Of a stretch of DNA of 64,000 bases, positions 35,787 to 45,735 are shown one piece after another. Positions within the stretch are counted from its first letter, which is position 1; each line of letters starts with the position of its first letter. The position numbers and the translations under genes were made by a program. A model generated the notes under the pieces. The model was not told where the DNA came from and ran no database searches. It saw nothing but the letters and a program-made list of their open reading frames with translations. Origin of the DNA: Tipula vernalis (lineage: Eukaryota > Arthropoda > Insecta > Diptera > Tipulidae); NCBI GenBank assembly GCA_958295665.1, contig OY282559.1:126951605-127015604 (forward strand), in the 5' to 3' direction.

Positions 35787-36246
35787 GTACTAAAATATGG
35801 CTAAATGTATGTAATATCTAGTTTTCCGTATACGTTGAACCCGCGGATCATCTCTGTGATTAGGCCAATCTTCATTACAGTGAACTCCAAAAATGTCGGT
35901 ATATCGTAAGAAAATTACCAAAAGGAATCAATTTTTTGGATTCTCAACAATAAAAGTGTAACAAAATATCAAAATTTGTTTCAGATTCATTGCCGGTCGA
36001 CCAGAGCCAACTAAAAAGTAATGTTATCGGATCAGAGGATTTACCCACCGATAGAAGTATAGATTTGGCAGCAACAATACATTTTTGTCGTCAAACGTAA
36101 AGATCACTATTAAGAATGTTGCCTATTCATGACATCATTTCTCAAAGGTCCACACATTTTGGTGGTCTCATCAACAAGTTATTGATTGTGTGGTGTTTTG
36201 CTTTTTGACGACTTCTAACGCAAGAGTCCAGCTTTTTTTAATTTGT

Positions 36247-36259
36247 ATCCAAAATGTTT
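36247..36259 (+). repeat. TSD of TAA-tailed retroelement, left
   Basis: ATCCAAAATGTTT, identical to 37034-37046. Confidence 0.9.
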
Positions 36260-37033
36260 GTTTGGTGGTTTGGCGTCTATTGGAGGGGGGGGGGGCATAT
36301 CAAAGTTGAGTAGATTAATGTACCAGCTCCGTAACCTTCCAATAGGGTGCGCATCACGTGAGCTGTTCTGGTCTTGACATTAAGCAGCTGCGTGATCAGT
36401 GCAATTGTGTAAGGGGTAACCTGTTCACAATTCGCAAGTGTACGTACTGCCTCCTCGTGGCAACCACTGGTAACTAAGGCCACTTGGCACATTTTTGGCC
36501 ATTTGGCACAGGCTAAAGTACGGCGCTAAAGGAGAAAACCTTCACAAAAAACCCTAATCTAAGGTGGAACAGCATATGCCGAAAGATGAATGGCTGAAAG
36601 GTTAATCAGCCCAAAATATGCGGACTCTAGATACCAGGAACCCTCCAGTTTTATTTAGCCTTCCTGTAGTAAAGCTGGGTGACCTACAGGTGATTTGCAA
36701 TTCCCAGCAACTCGTAAGAGTAAAATCAAACGGAATACGGGGCAGGAGTAGGAATATACGGGAGTGGGACAACCTTCTCGAGGTTCTTGAGCTCCAATGC
36801 TACCGTCTTTCTAGCGGAACTACATGCTGTAGTAAACATCTAGGAGGGAGAGCAATAAGCCCTGATAGTATGTATCACGTACCGGTAGGCAGTATTTTCA
36901 GGTTCATTAAGAACCTGAATATTGACTGGACGGATAATTAAGCTGGGGCCAGCACAATAGATCTTTTAGGTCGCAGTGCGAAGTGGCTGATCGCCCGCAT
37001 GCCCCCCCCCCCCCAATAATAGTAATAATAATA
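36260..37033 (+). mobile_element. TAA-tailed nonautonomous retroelement, copy 2 (complete)
   Basis: 774 bp, bounded by perfect 13-bp direct repeats ATCCAAAATGTTT (36247-36259, 37034-37046). It starts GTTTGGTGGTTTGGCGTCTA, contains a G run (36283-36294) and a C run (about 37002-37014), and ends in an AAT triplet tail. The same 5' end is found in the copy at 20.17 kb, so this is probably the real start and not random truncation. The interior has no long convincing protein; minus and plus chance frames do not resemble retroelement proteins. It shares its 3' 75 bp with the copy at 18.5 kb. SINE-like or LINE-derived; polymerase III boxes are not clear. Confidence 0.85.
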
Positions 37034-37046
37034 ATCCAAAATGTTT
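37034..37046 (+). repeat. TSD of TAA-tailed retroelement, right
   Basis: ATCCAAAATGTTT, identical to 36247-36259. Confidence 0.9.
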
Positions 37047-37585
37047 TCCATTGTAAAATTCAAAAATTGAGTTCCGGCCAACATACAACTTTCTTTGTGA
37101 GCTTGGAATTTACCAATCAGAATGAAGGATATTATATAAGAAATCGAGAATTGTGAAATTGTCTTAATTTGTTCCTTAATAAATACGTTGAAAATATTAA
37201 TTAAGCATAATATTTTAATTAAGCATAACCGTTTTTCAAATACCTCTAATGTATACACTTCGAAAAATGTTTTGGGATAAAATATAAATAATTGTGGAAC
37301 GTAAAAAATTACGATGACACGATTTAGAAAATTTGAAAATTCTCAACACAAAATTTCTGAAAATTAAAGCTAATTCCTTTGTATAAAGCTTTTAAATGCT
37401 TAATTCATTAACCACTTGATCATATTCAAGCTTGTGTATGGTCCTAGACATGTAGATTTAATATAAATTTTCAATTTTGAAACCTAAAATAATCTTTTTA
37501 ATTAAATATTAAAAATTAAGTTTAGCATGAGTACTAAGGCCACTTTGGCTGGCCTTGAATTGGGCCGCATTGTCTTACCTACATA
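37047..37585. other. A/T-rich stretch, nothing recognised
   Basis: No gene or element ends. Confidence 0.5.
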
Positions 37586-37590
37586 GATGT

Positions 37591-38237
37591 CATTCATCCC
37601 GAATTTTTTGACCTACACCTGGGTATGTATAACATACTTCCAGGAAGTAAAATTGGTGTCTAACGTAATCATTTACATGTGTATAGCATATATTCAGGAT
37701 GAAATGTAACCGTTCACATATTTCAAGCATACATTCAGGGTAAAAGAGGGTGTGACACAAGTGTTTTCTGAAGTCAATAAAAATTTGCTTAAGATCACGC
37801 CAATAAAAAACTAGATAAAGGCCACACCTGCTTTTCGACTTTAAAAAAAATCCCTAAAAAGCCTAAAAAAAATGGTTAGACATTTTTTGGCACAAATTCA
37901 GGTGCAAACAAAGGTGGACGTAATCGTTTAACTACACACATTTATAACATAATATTAGTGAAAAGTCAGTTTTGGCAAACATTCAGGGTAAAATTGCACA
38001 CCCATTAATGGCTGGAACAATAGACCACACCTACTTTTTGACCTTTCAAAAGTTGACAGAGAGCCTAAAAATTTTAGCAAAGAATTATGAAAATCTAGTG
38101 GTTGTTGTTGTCGTTGTAAAATCTTGGCAGAGAGTCAAAACGTCATATTTGAGAAATGCGGAATTAAATTGTACTCAGGAAAAATATAAGTAGGTCAAAC
38201 CACCCGGAAGTAGGTCAAAAAATCCGGGGAGAATAAC
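37591..38237. mobile_element. Putative MITE with TTTTTTGACCTAC inverted ends
   Basis: The left end (CATCCCGAATTTTTTGACCT) and the reverse complement of the right end (CTCCCCGGATTTTTTGACCT) match over about 35 bp. The interior is a two-unit degenerate repeat, about 37640-37870 and 37900-38075, each with CATTCAGGGTAAAA and GACCACACCT near its end. No transposase. Confidence 0.65.
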
Positions 38238-38699
38238 ATTTGTGCAGAAATACAGATAGTTTTGCATCTAGCTAAGACATCAACATCTAATCAAACCATA
38301 GGGTTTCTTAAAATTTGGTTGATATATTTAGAATTCTATATTTATTTGGGTCAATCAAAAAATTAACACATTCTGCATCCCACTAAAAATTAAAAATTCT
38401 TATTTCTTTTTCGATAAAAAAATTTGGATTTACAGAATTCCGCGAAATTTTAAAAATTTAATAAAAACATGAAATTTTTAATTTCACATTTGAAATGGAC
38501 GAGTTCCTTGAATTAGGTTGAAAAAATTTGAAAATTGAAAAATTGCTGATACTGATTTATGTAGAATATTATTCGGAAATTATGAAATTTAAGATTATTT
38601 TCAGAATTTGAAATTCTATTCTATGATTAAAGTTAAGAACAATGTCAAAACGTGGGTTAAAATCCGTTTGTCCGCGCCTGGAAGAAGGTTTTCGTGACA
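38238..38699. other. A/T-rich stretch, nothing recognised
   Basis: No gene seen. Confidence 0.5.
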
Positions 38700-40897
38700 A
38701 AAAATTTATTAATGTACCGCTTTAGAGAGCATGGGGCCAGCCACATTTAACAATATGTTTATTCTTAGAAAGGCGAAATTGGTTAATGTTGTTATTGAAT
38801 TACATGCAGGAAGAGAACACGAAAAGTTTAATTTACAATAAAACTTTCTTTCTAACTCGATAAAAAATAGTAAAACGCCCTAAGAACAATAAATGGACGC
38901 CCTAAGAATACTACTCACGTTAATGATGAAATTTACAATTACTAATTGAATATTAATTGACTTACATGGAGCAAAAGAGCATTAAAGTTTAATTGACACT
39001 TAAACTTTCACTAAAATAATATAAAAATTATTAAAACGTGCTATGAACATTGAATACTGCACACGATAGTAATAAAATCTATTATCGATCAATGGAATGA
39101 TTCGTATTTAGAAATGCGAAATCGGTAACTGTTCTTAATGAATTACATGCAGGAAGAGTAAACTTCCATACAGACTTTATAAAAATTTTTAAAACACCCT
39201 AAATACCATAAATGGTACTAAATACGGCTCACGCTAATGATAAAATCGTTAAATTTAATTTTGAATTACATGCACGAAGAGAACATAGAATGTTTAATTT
39301 ACACTAAAACTTCCACCTAAACTTGATAAAAATGATCCAAACGCTACAAGAACAATACATAAATGATACTGATTAAGGCACGGGATAATGATAAAATCGT
39401 TAAATGTTGTTTTGAATTACATCCAGGAAGACTGGAAGAGAATATATAATGTTTAATTTATTCTGAAATTTCCACCCACACGCGATAAAAATTATTCAAA
39501 CGCACCGTGGAAAGTAAATGACACTGAATACATTTCTTAGAAATTACTTAGAAATGCGGAATTGGTGATAGTTATTATTGAATTACGTGCAAAAAGACCA
39601 TAAAAAGTTTAATTTAAACAAAAACTTCCACTAAAAGACTATAAAAATTATACCAACGTACTAAGAACAACGAAAAGCAATGAATACGGCTCACGATAAT
39701 GATGAAATCGTTAAATGCAGTTATTCGTACTTTGAAATGCGAAATTCGTAATCGCTGTTATGGAATTACATGCAGGAAGAATATATAAAAAGTTTAATTT
39801 ACATTAAAACTTTCAACTTAACTCGATAAAAATGATCCAAATTCACTATTGACAATAAATGATACTGAATAAGGCAAACGAAAATTATAAAATCGTTATA
39901 TGTTGTTTTAAATTACCTGCAAAAAGAGAACACAAAAAGTTAAATTTACACTAAAACTTCCACTCAAACACGATAAAAATGATTCCAACACACTAAGAAC
40001 AATGAACTGCACACGATAATGATAAAATTGTTAAATGCCGTCGTTCGTAAGGAATAGAACAAAAAAAGTCACACTAACTCATCCAATAAAACTCAATAAA
40101 AATGATCCAAATGCACTAAGAACAGAAAAACTTACTGAACAAAACGTTCAACCATACTCGATACAAATTATTTAAACACGCTAAGAACAATAAATGGCAC
40201 TGAATACGACCCTCGAGAATGATAAAATCATTAAATGCAGTCGTTCTTACTTAGAAATGCGAAATTGGTGATAGCTGTTGTTGAATTACATGCAGGAAGA
40301 GTACATAAAGAGTTTATTTTGCACTAGAACGATTAGAATAAAATCGTTAACTTCAGTCGTTTATATTTAGAAATGCGAAATTGGTGATTGTTGTTATTGA
40401 ATTACATGCAGGAAGAGAACATGAATAGTTTAATATACAATAAAACTTTCTTTCCGACTCGATAAAAATTAGTAAAACGCCCTAAGAACAACAATTGCTA
40501 ATTGAATATTAATTGATTTACATGCAGGAAAAGAGCACTAAAAGTTTAATTTACACTGAAACTTCCACTCAAACAAGATAAAAATGATTAAAATGCACTA
40601 TGAACAATGAATAACATTGAATACCGCACACGATAGTGACAAAATCGATAAATGCAATCATTCGTATATAGAAATGCGAAATCGGTAAGTGCTGTTAATG
40701 AATTATATGCAGGAAGAGTATAAAAAAGATTAATTTATACTAAAGCTTTCACCCAGACTCAATAAAAGTTATTAAAACGCCCTAAGAATAATAAATGGAA
40801 CTGAATAAGGCTTATGATAATGACAAAATCGTTAAATGTTGTTTTGAATTACATGCAGGAAGAGAATATAAAAAGATAAAATGTACATACTAAAACT
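38700..40897 (+). repeat. Satellite array, up to about 180 bp unit
   Basis: The word GAATTACATGCAGGAAGAG recurs near 38796, 39147, 39263, 39413, 39580, 39761, 39912, 40283, 40397, 40516, 40700 and 40847. The full unit also has AATGATAAAATCGTTAAATG, TTAGAAATGCGAAATTGG, ACTAAAACTTCCACTC and CACTAAGAACAATAAATG. Short spacings of about 115-150 bp are internal deletions. The array is interrupted at 40898 by a LINE and resumes at 45661. Confidence 0.88.
40887..40897 (+). repeat. LINE target-site duplication, left
   Basis: ATACTAAAACT, part of the satellite unit; repeated at 45660-45670. Confidence 0.88.
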
Positions 40898-41113
40898 GGG
40901 TGCTGGGTGGGATTCAATAGGGTAGGCGTTGACCGTTTATAGCCAATTATAAATTGGTTTATACTCCAACGTTGCAACTATGTAGAAACCATCAACTGTC
41001 TCTAGTTTACCTCCACGCGGTAGCACCTGGGCAACGTTTGTTTTGCATTTTTAATGTATCACAACGGCTGAACTTCTAGAGGCGAGTGTAATAACACTAT
41101 AAAAACAAAAGCA
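40898..41113 (+). promoter_or_regulatory. LINE 5' UTR, probable internal promoter
   Basis: 216 bp from the start of the element to the ORF1 ATG, more G+C-rich than its surroundings (GGGTGCTGGGTGGGATTCAA at the start). Jockey-clade LINEs carry an internal polymerase II promoter here; no TATA box is seen, as expected. Function is inferred from family knowledge. Confidence 0.5.
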
Positions 41114-42855
41114 ATGGATAAAACAAACAAGGAAACTAATACCCTAGGTGGCAGACCTGATGTTCAGGAAAATCCACTCTCTCCGGAGGTCGGTCCCATG
41201 GATTCTAGGGGGGACCAAACATTGCTACATAATTCAAATGATACCAAAAATAAGCTAAGCAATATCAACGCTCAAAAGAGTAACGAGGAAGAACTTTCAT
41301 TCCGAAAGGGCTCCATTACAATCAGATCACCAATAAAAAAAATATTTGCAAACAACGCAATCTCCACTGAAAAAGTAACTTCATTGTCAGAACAAATGCC
41401 GAGTGCATCAACAAATATTATAAATAGCGAGGAGCTGTTAAATAAATTTCAAAAAATGGAGAAACTAATCGCGCAGCTGAGCAATGAAGTTGCTGAACTT
41501 AAGAGAGAAAACTCTACACTAAAAGAAAAGGTTAAAAATAGCATAGCTAAGGATTCAGCACGAGTTAACAATCTTTCTTCAAACCATATTCAGCCATCAG
41601 CCAGTCAACATGAACATTCAAATAATTCCAACTGGTTGCTGCGGCAATTTCCAGTTTTTCAACAGAATAATAGATTCAGTGCTCTGAGTCAAGAGGATTA
41701 TTGCACAGATGAGGAAGAACTGGAAAAAGAAGTTTCCGGTGCTGATAACAGAAATGCTAGGAAACGCAGGCGTACAAAAACGAAAACTCCTCCAAAAAAT
41801 ACTACACAAATTGTGATCAATAACACTGAACAGAAAACCCCAAAAATACCACTGCCTCCACCCATTAACGTGAGCAATATAAAAATTTCGAACTTTTTCG
41901 ACAAAAAGTAATAAAAACCACTAGTGAATCAACTAATTTTAAGGCGCTTTCAAATAGTGACATTAAAATTACATTTCAAAATGAAAATGATTACAGAAAT
42001 GTCAAAAAATTACTGGAAGAATTAAAAAAAGAACCCAGCAACCAATCCGAAAATATAGAATATCACACCTATCAGCTGAAGAGCGAAAAGGCTTATAGAG
42101 TAATTATCAGAGGCTTACCATCTTCCATTAGTCACGATGTAATTAAAGCAGACTTAGAAAAAATGGGACATGAAGTCGCAGGTATTACTAACATATACAA
42201 AATGGTCAAAACTAATGGTGTAAAAGACAAGAAACACTTTCCATTGTTTTACATCGACTTAAAACAAAAAGACAACAATAAAGAAGTATACAACATCAAG
42301 AAACTTGCGTACTGTATAGTTAAAATTGAGCCACCTAACAAGACAAGGGACATTCCACAATGTACGAATTGTCAACAACTTGGACATACCAAGAATTTTT
42401 GCTATCGTCAAACCAAATGCGTTAAATGTGCTGGAGATCATCACACGACAAAATGCAAAAAACAACCAGATATCGCGCCTTCATGTGCTCTTTGTCAACA
42501 ACAAGGACATACTGCAAATTATAAAGGATGCTGTGTATATCAGAACAAAATTAAAAGTCAACAGAATAATAGAACAAGAGTAGTACAGCGATTACAAACC
42601 AAAGCTGCTAAACCACAAACAACAATCACACCATCCACAGTTGGATTATCCTATGCGCAAATCACCAAGTTATCTGCTGATGAATCAAACCAAAACAACA
42701 AACATATAGAAGTTAATAACGAGTCTAATAACTTTGAAATTATTAAAAAGCTTAGTCAAATTCAACAGACACTTGGTCACTTAACAGAAAGGGTGGCAAA
42801 ACTAGAAATTAATTTCTATCCGCCTAGCAAAAAAAGTCAGCATACACACAAATGA
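41114..42855 (+). pseudogene. Jockey-clade ORF1 (gag-like nucleic-acid-binding protein)
   Basis: About 580 residues in two frames. 41114-41911 gives 265 residues with a coiled coil at about residues 106-143 (ELLNKFQKMEKLIAQLSNEV and on), a basic patch (RKRRRTKTKTPPK) and then TAA. Coding sequence continues without break in the -1 frame from about 41897 to the TGA at 42853-42855. It contains a zinc-knuckle cluster: CTNCQQLGHTKNFC, CVKCAGDHHTTKC, CALCQQQGHTANYKGC, preceded by the usual pre-knuckle domain (YRVIIRGLPSSI). The protein binds element RNA. The frame change lies at GAC AAA AAG TAA: either a 1-base indel or, less likely, a -1 recoding site. Its stop codon overlaps the ORF2 start in ATGA. 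Confidence 0.88.
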
Positions 42856-45508
42856 TTAACTCGTTCCTACGCATTGTAACTTGGAACGCTAATGGGCTCA
42901 ACCAACGAGCCCAAGAACTGGAAATATTTCTCCATACAAACAACATAGATATTGCACTTATTTCAGAAACGCACTTCTCCAACAAAAGCTTTTTTAGAAT
43001 AAAGGGATTTAATTCCTACTGGACAACCCATCCTAGTGAAAGAGCCAGAGGTGGTTCAGCTGTACTAATTAAAAATAATATCAAACATAATCAACAAGAG
43101 GATATTCGAGAAAGCTACATGCAAGCAACTGTTATCTCAATCCAATATAATGGCGCAGATCTAAATATTGCGGCAGCATACTGTCCTCCACGGCATACAC
43201 CAACGAAGTTACAATTTAATAACGTCTTTAATAAGCTCGGTCCAAGATTTATTATTGGAGGGGACTATAATATAAAACATACAGCTTGGGGTTCCAGGCT
43301 AATTTCTCCTGGGATAGGAAATGCTTTGTTCAATGCCATTCATGAAAACAAATGTGAATATCTGTCTCCAAGGGGGCCAACGTATTGGCCAACGGATGCA
43401 GGAAAAATACCAGATTTGCTTGATTTCTTCATCATAAAAGGTATTTCATCCAATTACACTATAGTCGAAGGAATTAACGACTTAACATCTGATCACATTC
43501 CTGTACTGTTGTCAGTAAGCGCTATAGTCATCAAGAAAAAAAAGAAGCAAAACCTTACTAATAGATTCACGGATTGGGACCTCTTCAGAGAAAAACTGGA
43601 AGAGCTAGTTGAATTAAAAGTTAGTATTAAAAGTAATGAAGAATTGGAACAACAAACAAACAATTTCATTGAATACACTCGTTTTGCCGCCAGTCTAGCT
43701 ACTCCAGAATTAAAGGACAAAGCGGAGATTGAAGTCAAATACCCGGCTGAAATCAGGGAACAAATCAAGGAAAGGAGAAAGGCAAGGAGAATATGGCATC
43801 TCACCAGAAATCCCGCTGACAAAACCACCTTCAATCGAATAAGTAACAAAGTCAATAGGCTAATCAAAAGCTTCAAACAGGATTGCTTCGACAACTACTT
43901 AAGCGGGCTAGGTCCAGAAATGGATAAGGACTACTCGTTATGGAAAGCAACCAGAAAATTTAAACGACCTGTAGTTCGAGTACCACCTATAAGAAATGCT
44001 CAAGGCAATTGGGTTCGACATGACAAACAAAAAGCGGAACTCTTTGCTCAACACCTAGCAACAGTGTTTCAACCCCATGACATTCAATCCAACATTGACG
44101 TAACACCTGTCTATCAACCAAATCAGGATTTTAAAAGGGTCACGCAAATGGAAATTGCTGAAGAAATCGACAAAAGTCTTAGTCAAAAAAAGGCACCAGG
44201 AATTGATGAAATATCACCGGGTCTATTCAAGGAACTTCCACGCAAAGCAATCATCATGATCACATACTTATTTAATGCCTGTATGAGATTGAAGTATATA
44301 CCCAAATGCTTCAAAACGGCTCAAATAATTATGTTGAAGAAACCAGGTAAACCAGATGAAGAAGTAACATCATACAGACCAATTTCACTGCTCCCGACCT
44401 TATCAAAGCTGTTTGAAAAACTACTACTAAAACGTCTAAAGCCAATGGTAAACGTTCCTGATTTTCAATTTGGATTCAGGAATAACCACTCCACAATAGA
44501 TCAAGTCCATCGAATAACTACGGTAATAGAGCAAGCGTTAGAAGAAAAGAAATATTGCCCCGCCGTATTTCTGGATGTATCTCAGGCCTTTGATAGGGTT
44601 TGGCACGAGGGATTGACATTCAAGATGAGCAAAATGCTACCACAAAACTATTGCCAGCTGCTTGAATCATACCTCTCTGATCGCCAATTCAGAGTCATCC
44701 ATGAAGAAACATGTTCTGACTTTTATCCAACTGTAGCGGGAGTTCCGCAGGGAAGCGTATTGGGACCCCTCCTCTACCTTATCTACACTGCGGACATACC
44801 TACAACGAATAAAACGTTCATCGGCACGTTCGCTGACGACACTGTAATTATGTCAGTAGACGAATCACAACCAAGGGCAGTGGAAAATCTTCAACGAGCA
44901 ATGAACGACGTTACTAAATGGACAATTGACTGAAAAATAGTGCTTAATGAGCTCAAATCAACCCATGTGACATTTACGCTCCGACACAAAAATAACAGTC
45001 TACACATATACCTCAATGGGGTGCAAGTGCCGCAGGCTGAATCGGCTAAATACCTTGGTCTGCATTTAGATTCAAGGCTCAACTGGAAACATCATGTGAG
45101 ACAAAAAGCTGAACAGATACGATTAAAACAACGTCAAATGTACTGGTTAATTGGGCATCATTCCAAAATGAACCTGTATTGCAAAAGACTAGTCTACCAG
45201 ACTATCTTCAAACCAATATGTATGGTGCGCAGCTATGGGGTTGTACTCATAAATCCAATAGAGACATTATACAACGTAGCCAAAATAAATTTCTTCGAAT
45301 GGTCACCAACGCTTACCGATTTGTGACTAACAGAGAAATACACAATGATCTAAAAATACAATTGATAGACGACGTCATCCGCGAATGTGCCATTAAACAT
45401 GAGAAGAGGCTTCTTAACCACACCAACGTTGAGGCCGTACAACTACTGGACAGTACAAACGAAATAAGGCGGCTCAAACGAATCAAACCACATGAGCTAA
45501 CTGTATGA
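42852..45508 (+). pseudogene. Jockey-clade ORF2: AP-like endonuclease and reverse transcriptase
   Basis: Begins at the ATG that overlaps the ORF1 stop. Residues 1-220 are the AP-like endonuclease: TWNANGLNQR, SETHF (catalytic Glu), GGDYNIKHTAWGS, DLLDFF and SDHIPV (catalytic Asp-His). The RT runs from about residue 430: KKAPGIDEISPGLFKELP, SYRPISLLPTLSKLFEKLL, FGFRNNHSTIDQV, FLDVSQAFDRVWHEGL, AGVPQGSVLGPLLYLIY and TFADDTVI (catalytic Asp pair intact). A TGA at 44931-44933 (WTID-stop-KIVLNE) probably replaces TGG. The same frame continues through LGLHLDSRLNW to about 45200, where a frame change leads to YGAQLWGCTHKSN and the C-terminus ending at 45508. Otherwise well preserved. Confidence 0.93.
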
Positions 45509-45659
45509 TTATTATATCTTAAGGGAACTGGATACTGGTCCAGCAGACCCACACAAGTTTATGCTTATCTCATAAGTACTAATGTCAACCTTACTAATGA
45601 ATTAATAATGTTTAAGATTGTAGTAGCCATATCAATAAAGATGTTTTTAAAAAAAAAAA
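45509..45659 (+). other. LINE 3' UTR, poly(A) signal and A-tail
   Basis: AATAAA at 45634-45639, followed by an A-run from 45649. Confidence 0.85.
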
Positions 45660-45670
45660 ATACTAAAACT
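45660..45670 (+). repeat. LINE target-site duplication, right
   Basis: ATACTAAAACT, identical to 40887-40897; the first A merges with the A-tail. Confidence 0.88.
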
Positions 45671-45735
45671 TCCACCCGGGCCCGGTAAAAATTATTCAAA
45701 CCCACTATGAATGGAACTGAATACTGGTAATTTTC
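45671..45735 (+). repeat. Satellite remnant right of the LINE
   Basis: Continues the 38.7-40.9 kb satellite unit at the exact point where the LINE interrupted it: TCCACCCGGGCCCGGTAAAA, TTATTCAAACCCACTATGAA. Confidence 0.8.

Larger units (their letters stand above)
40898..45659 (+). mobile_element. Full-length jockey-clade LINE in satellite
   Basis: 4.76 kb. Has a 216-bp 5' UTR, ORF1 (gag-like), ORF2 (endonuclease and reverse transcriptase), a 3' UTR with AATAAA (45634-45639) and an A-tail (about 45649-45660). Perfect 11-bp duplications ATACTAAAACT flank it, and the same satellite continues on both sides. The complete 5' end and intact TSD show a full-length, fairly young insertion. Three coding lesions (ORF1 frame change, ORF2 TGA, ORF2 frame change) mean this copy is unlikely to move by itself. 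Confidence 0.92.

Noticed and set aside
36277..36941. Chance frames in the TAA-tailed retroelement
   Set aside because: Neither strand resembles a retroelement protein, and the second copy lacks or disrupts the frames.
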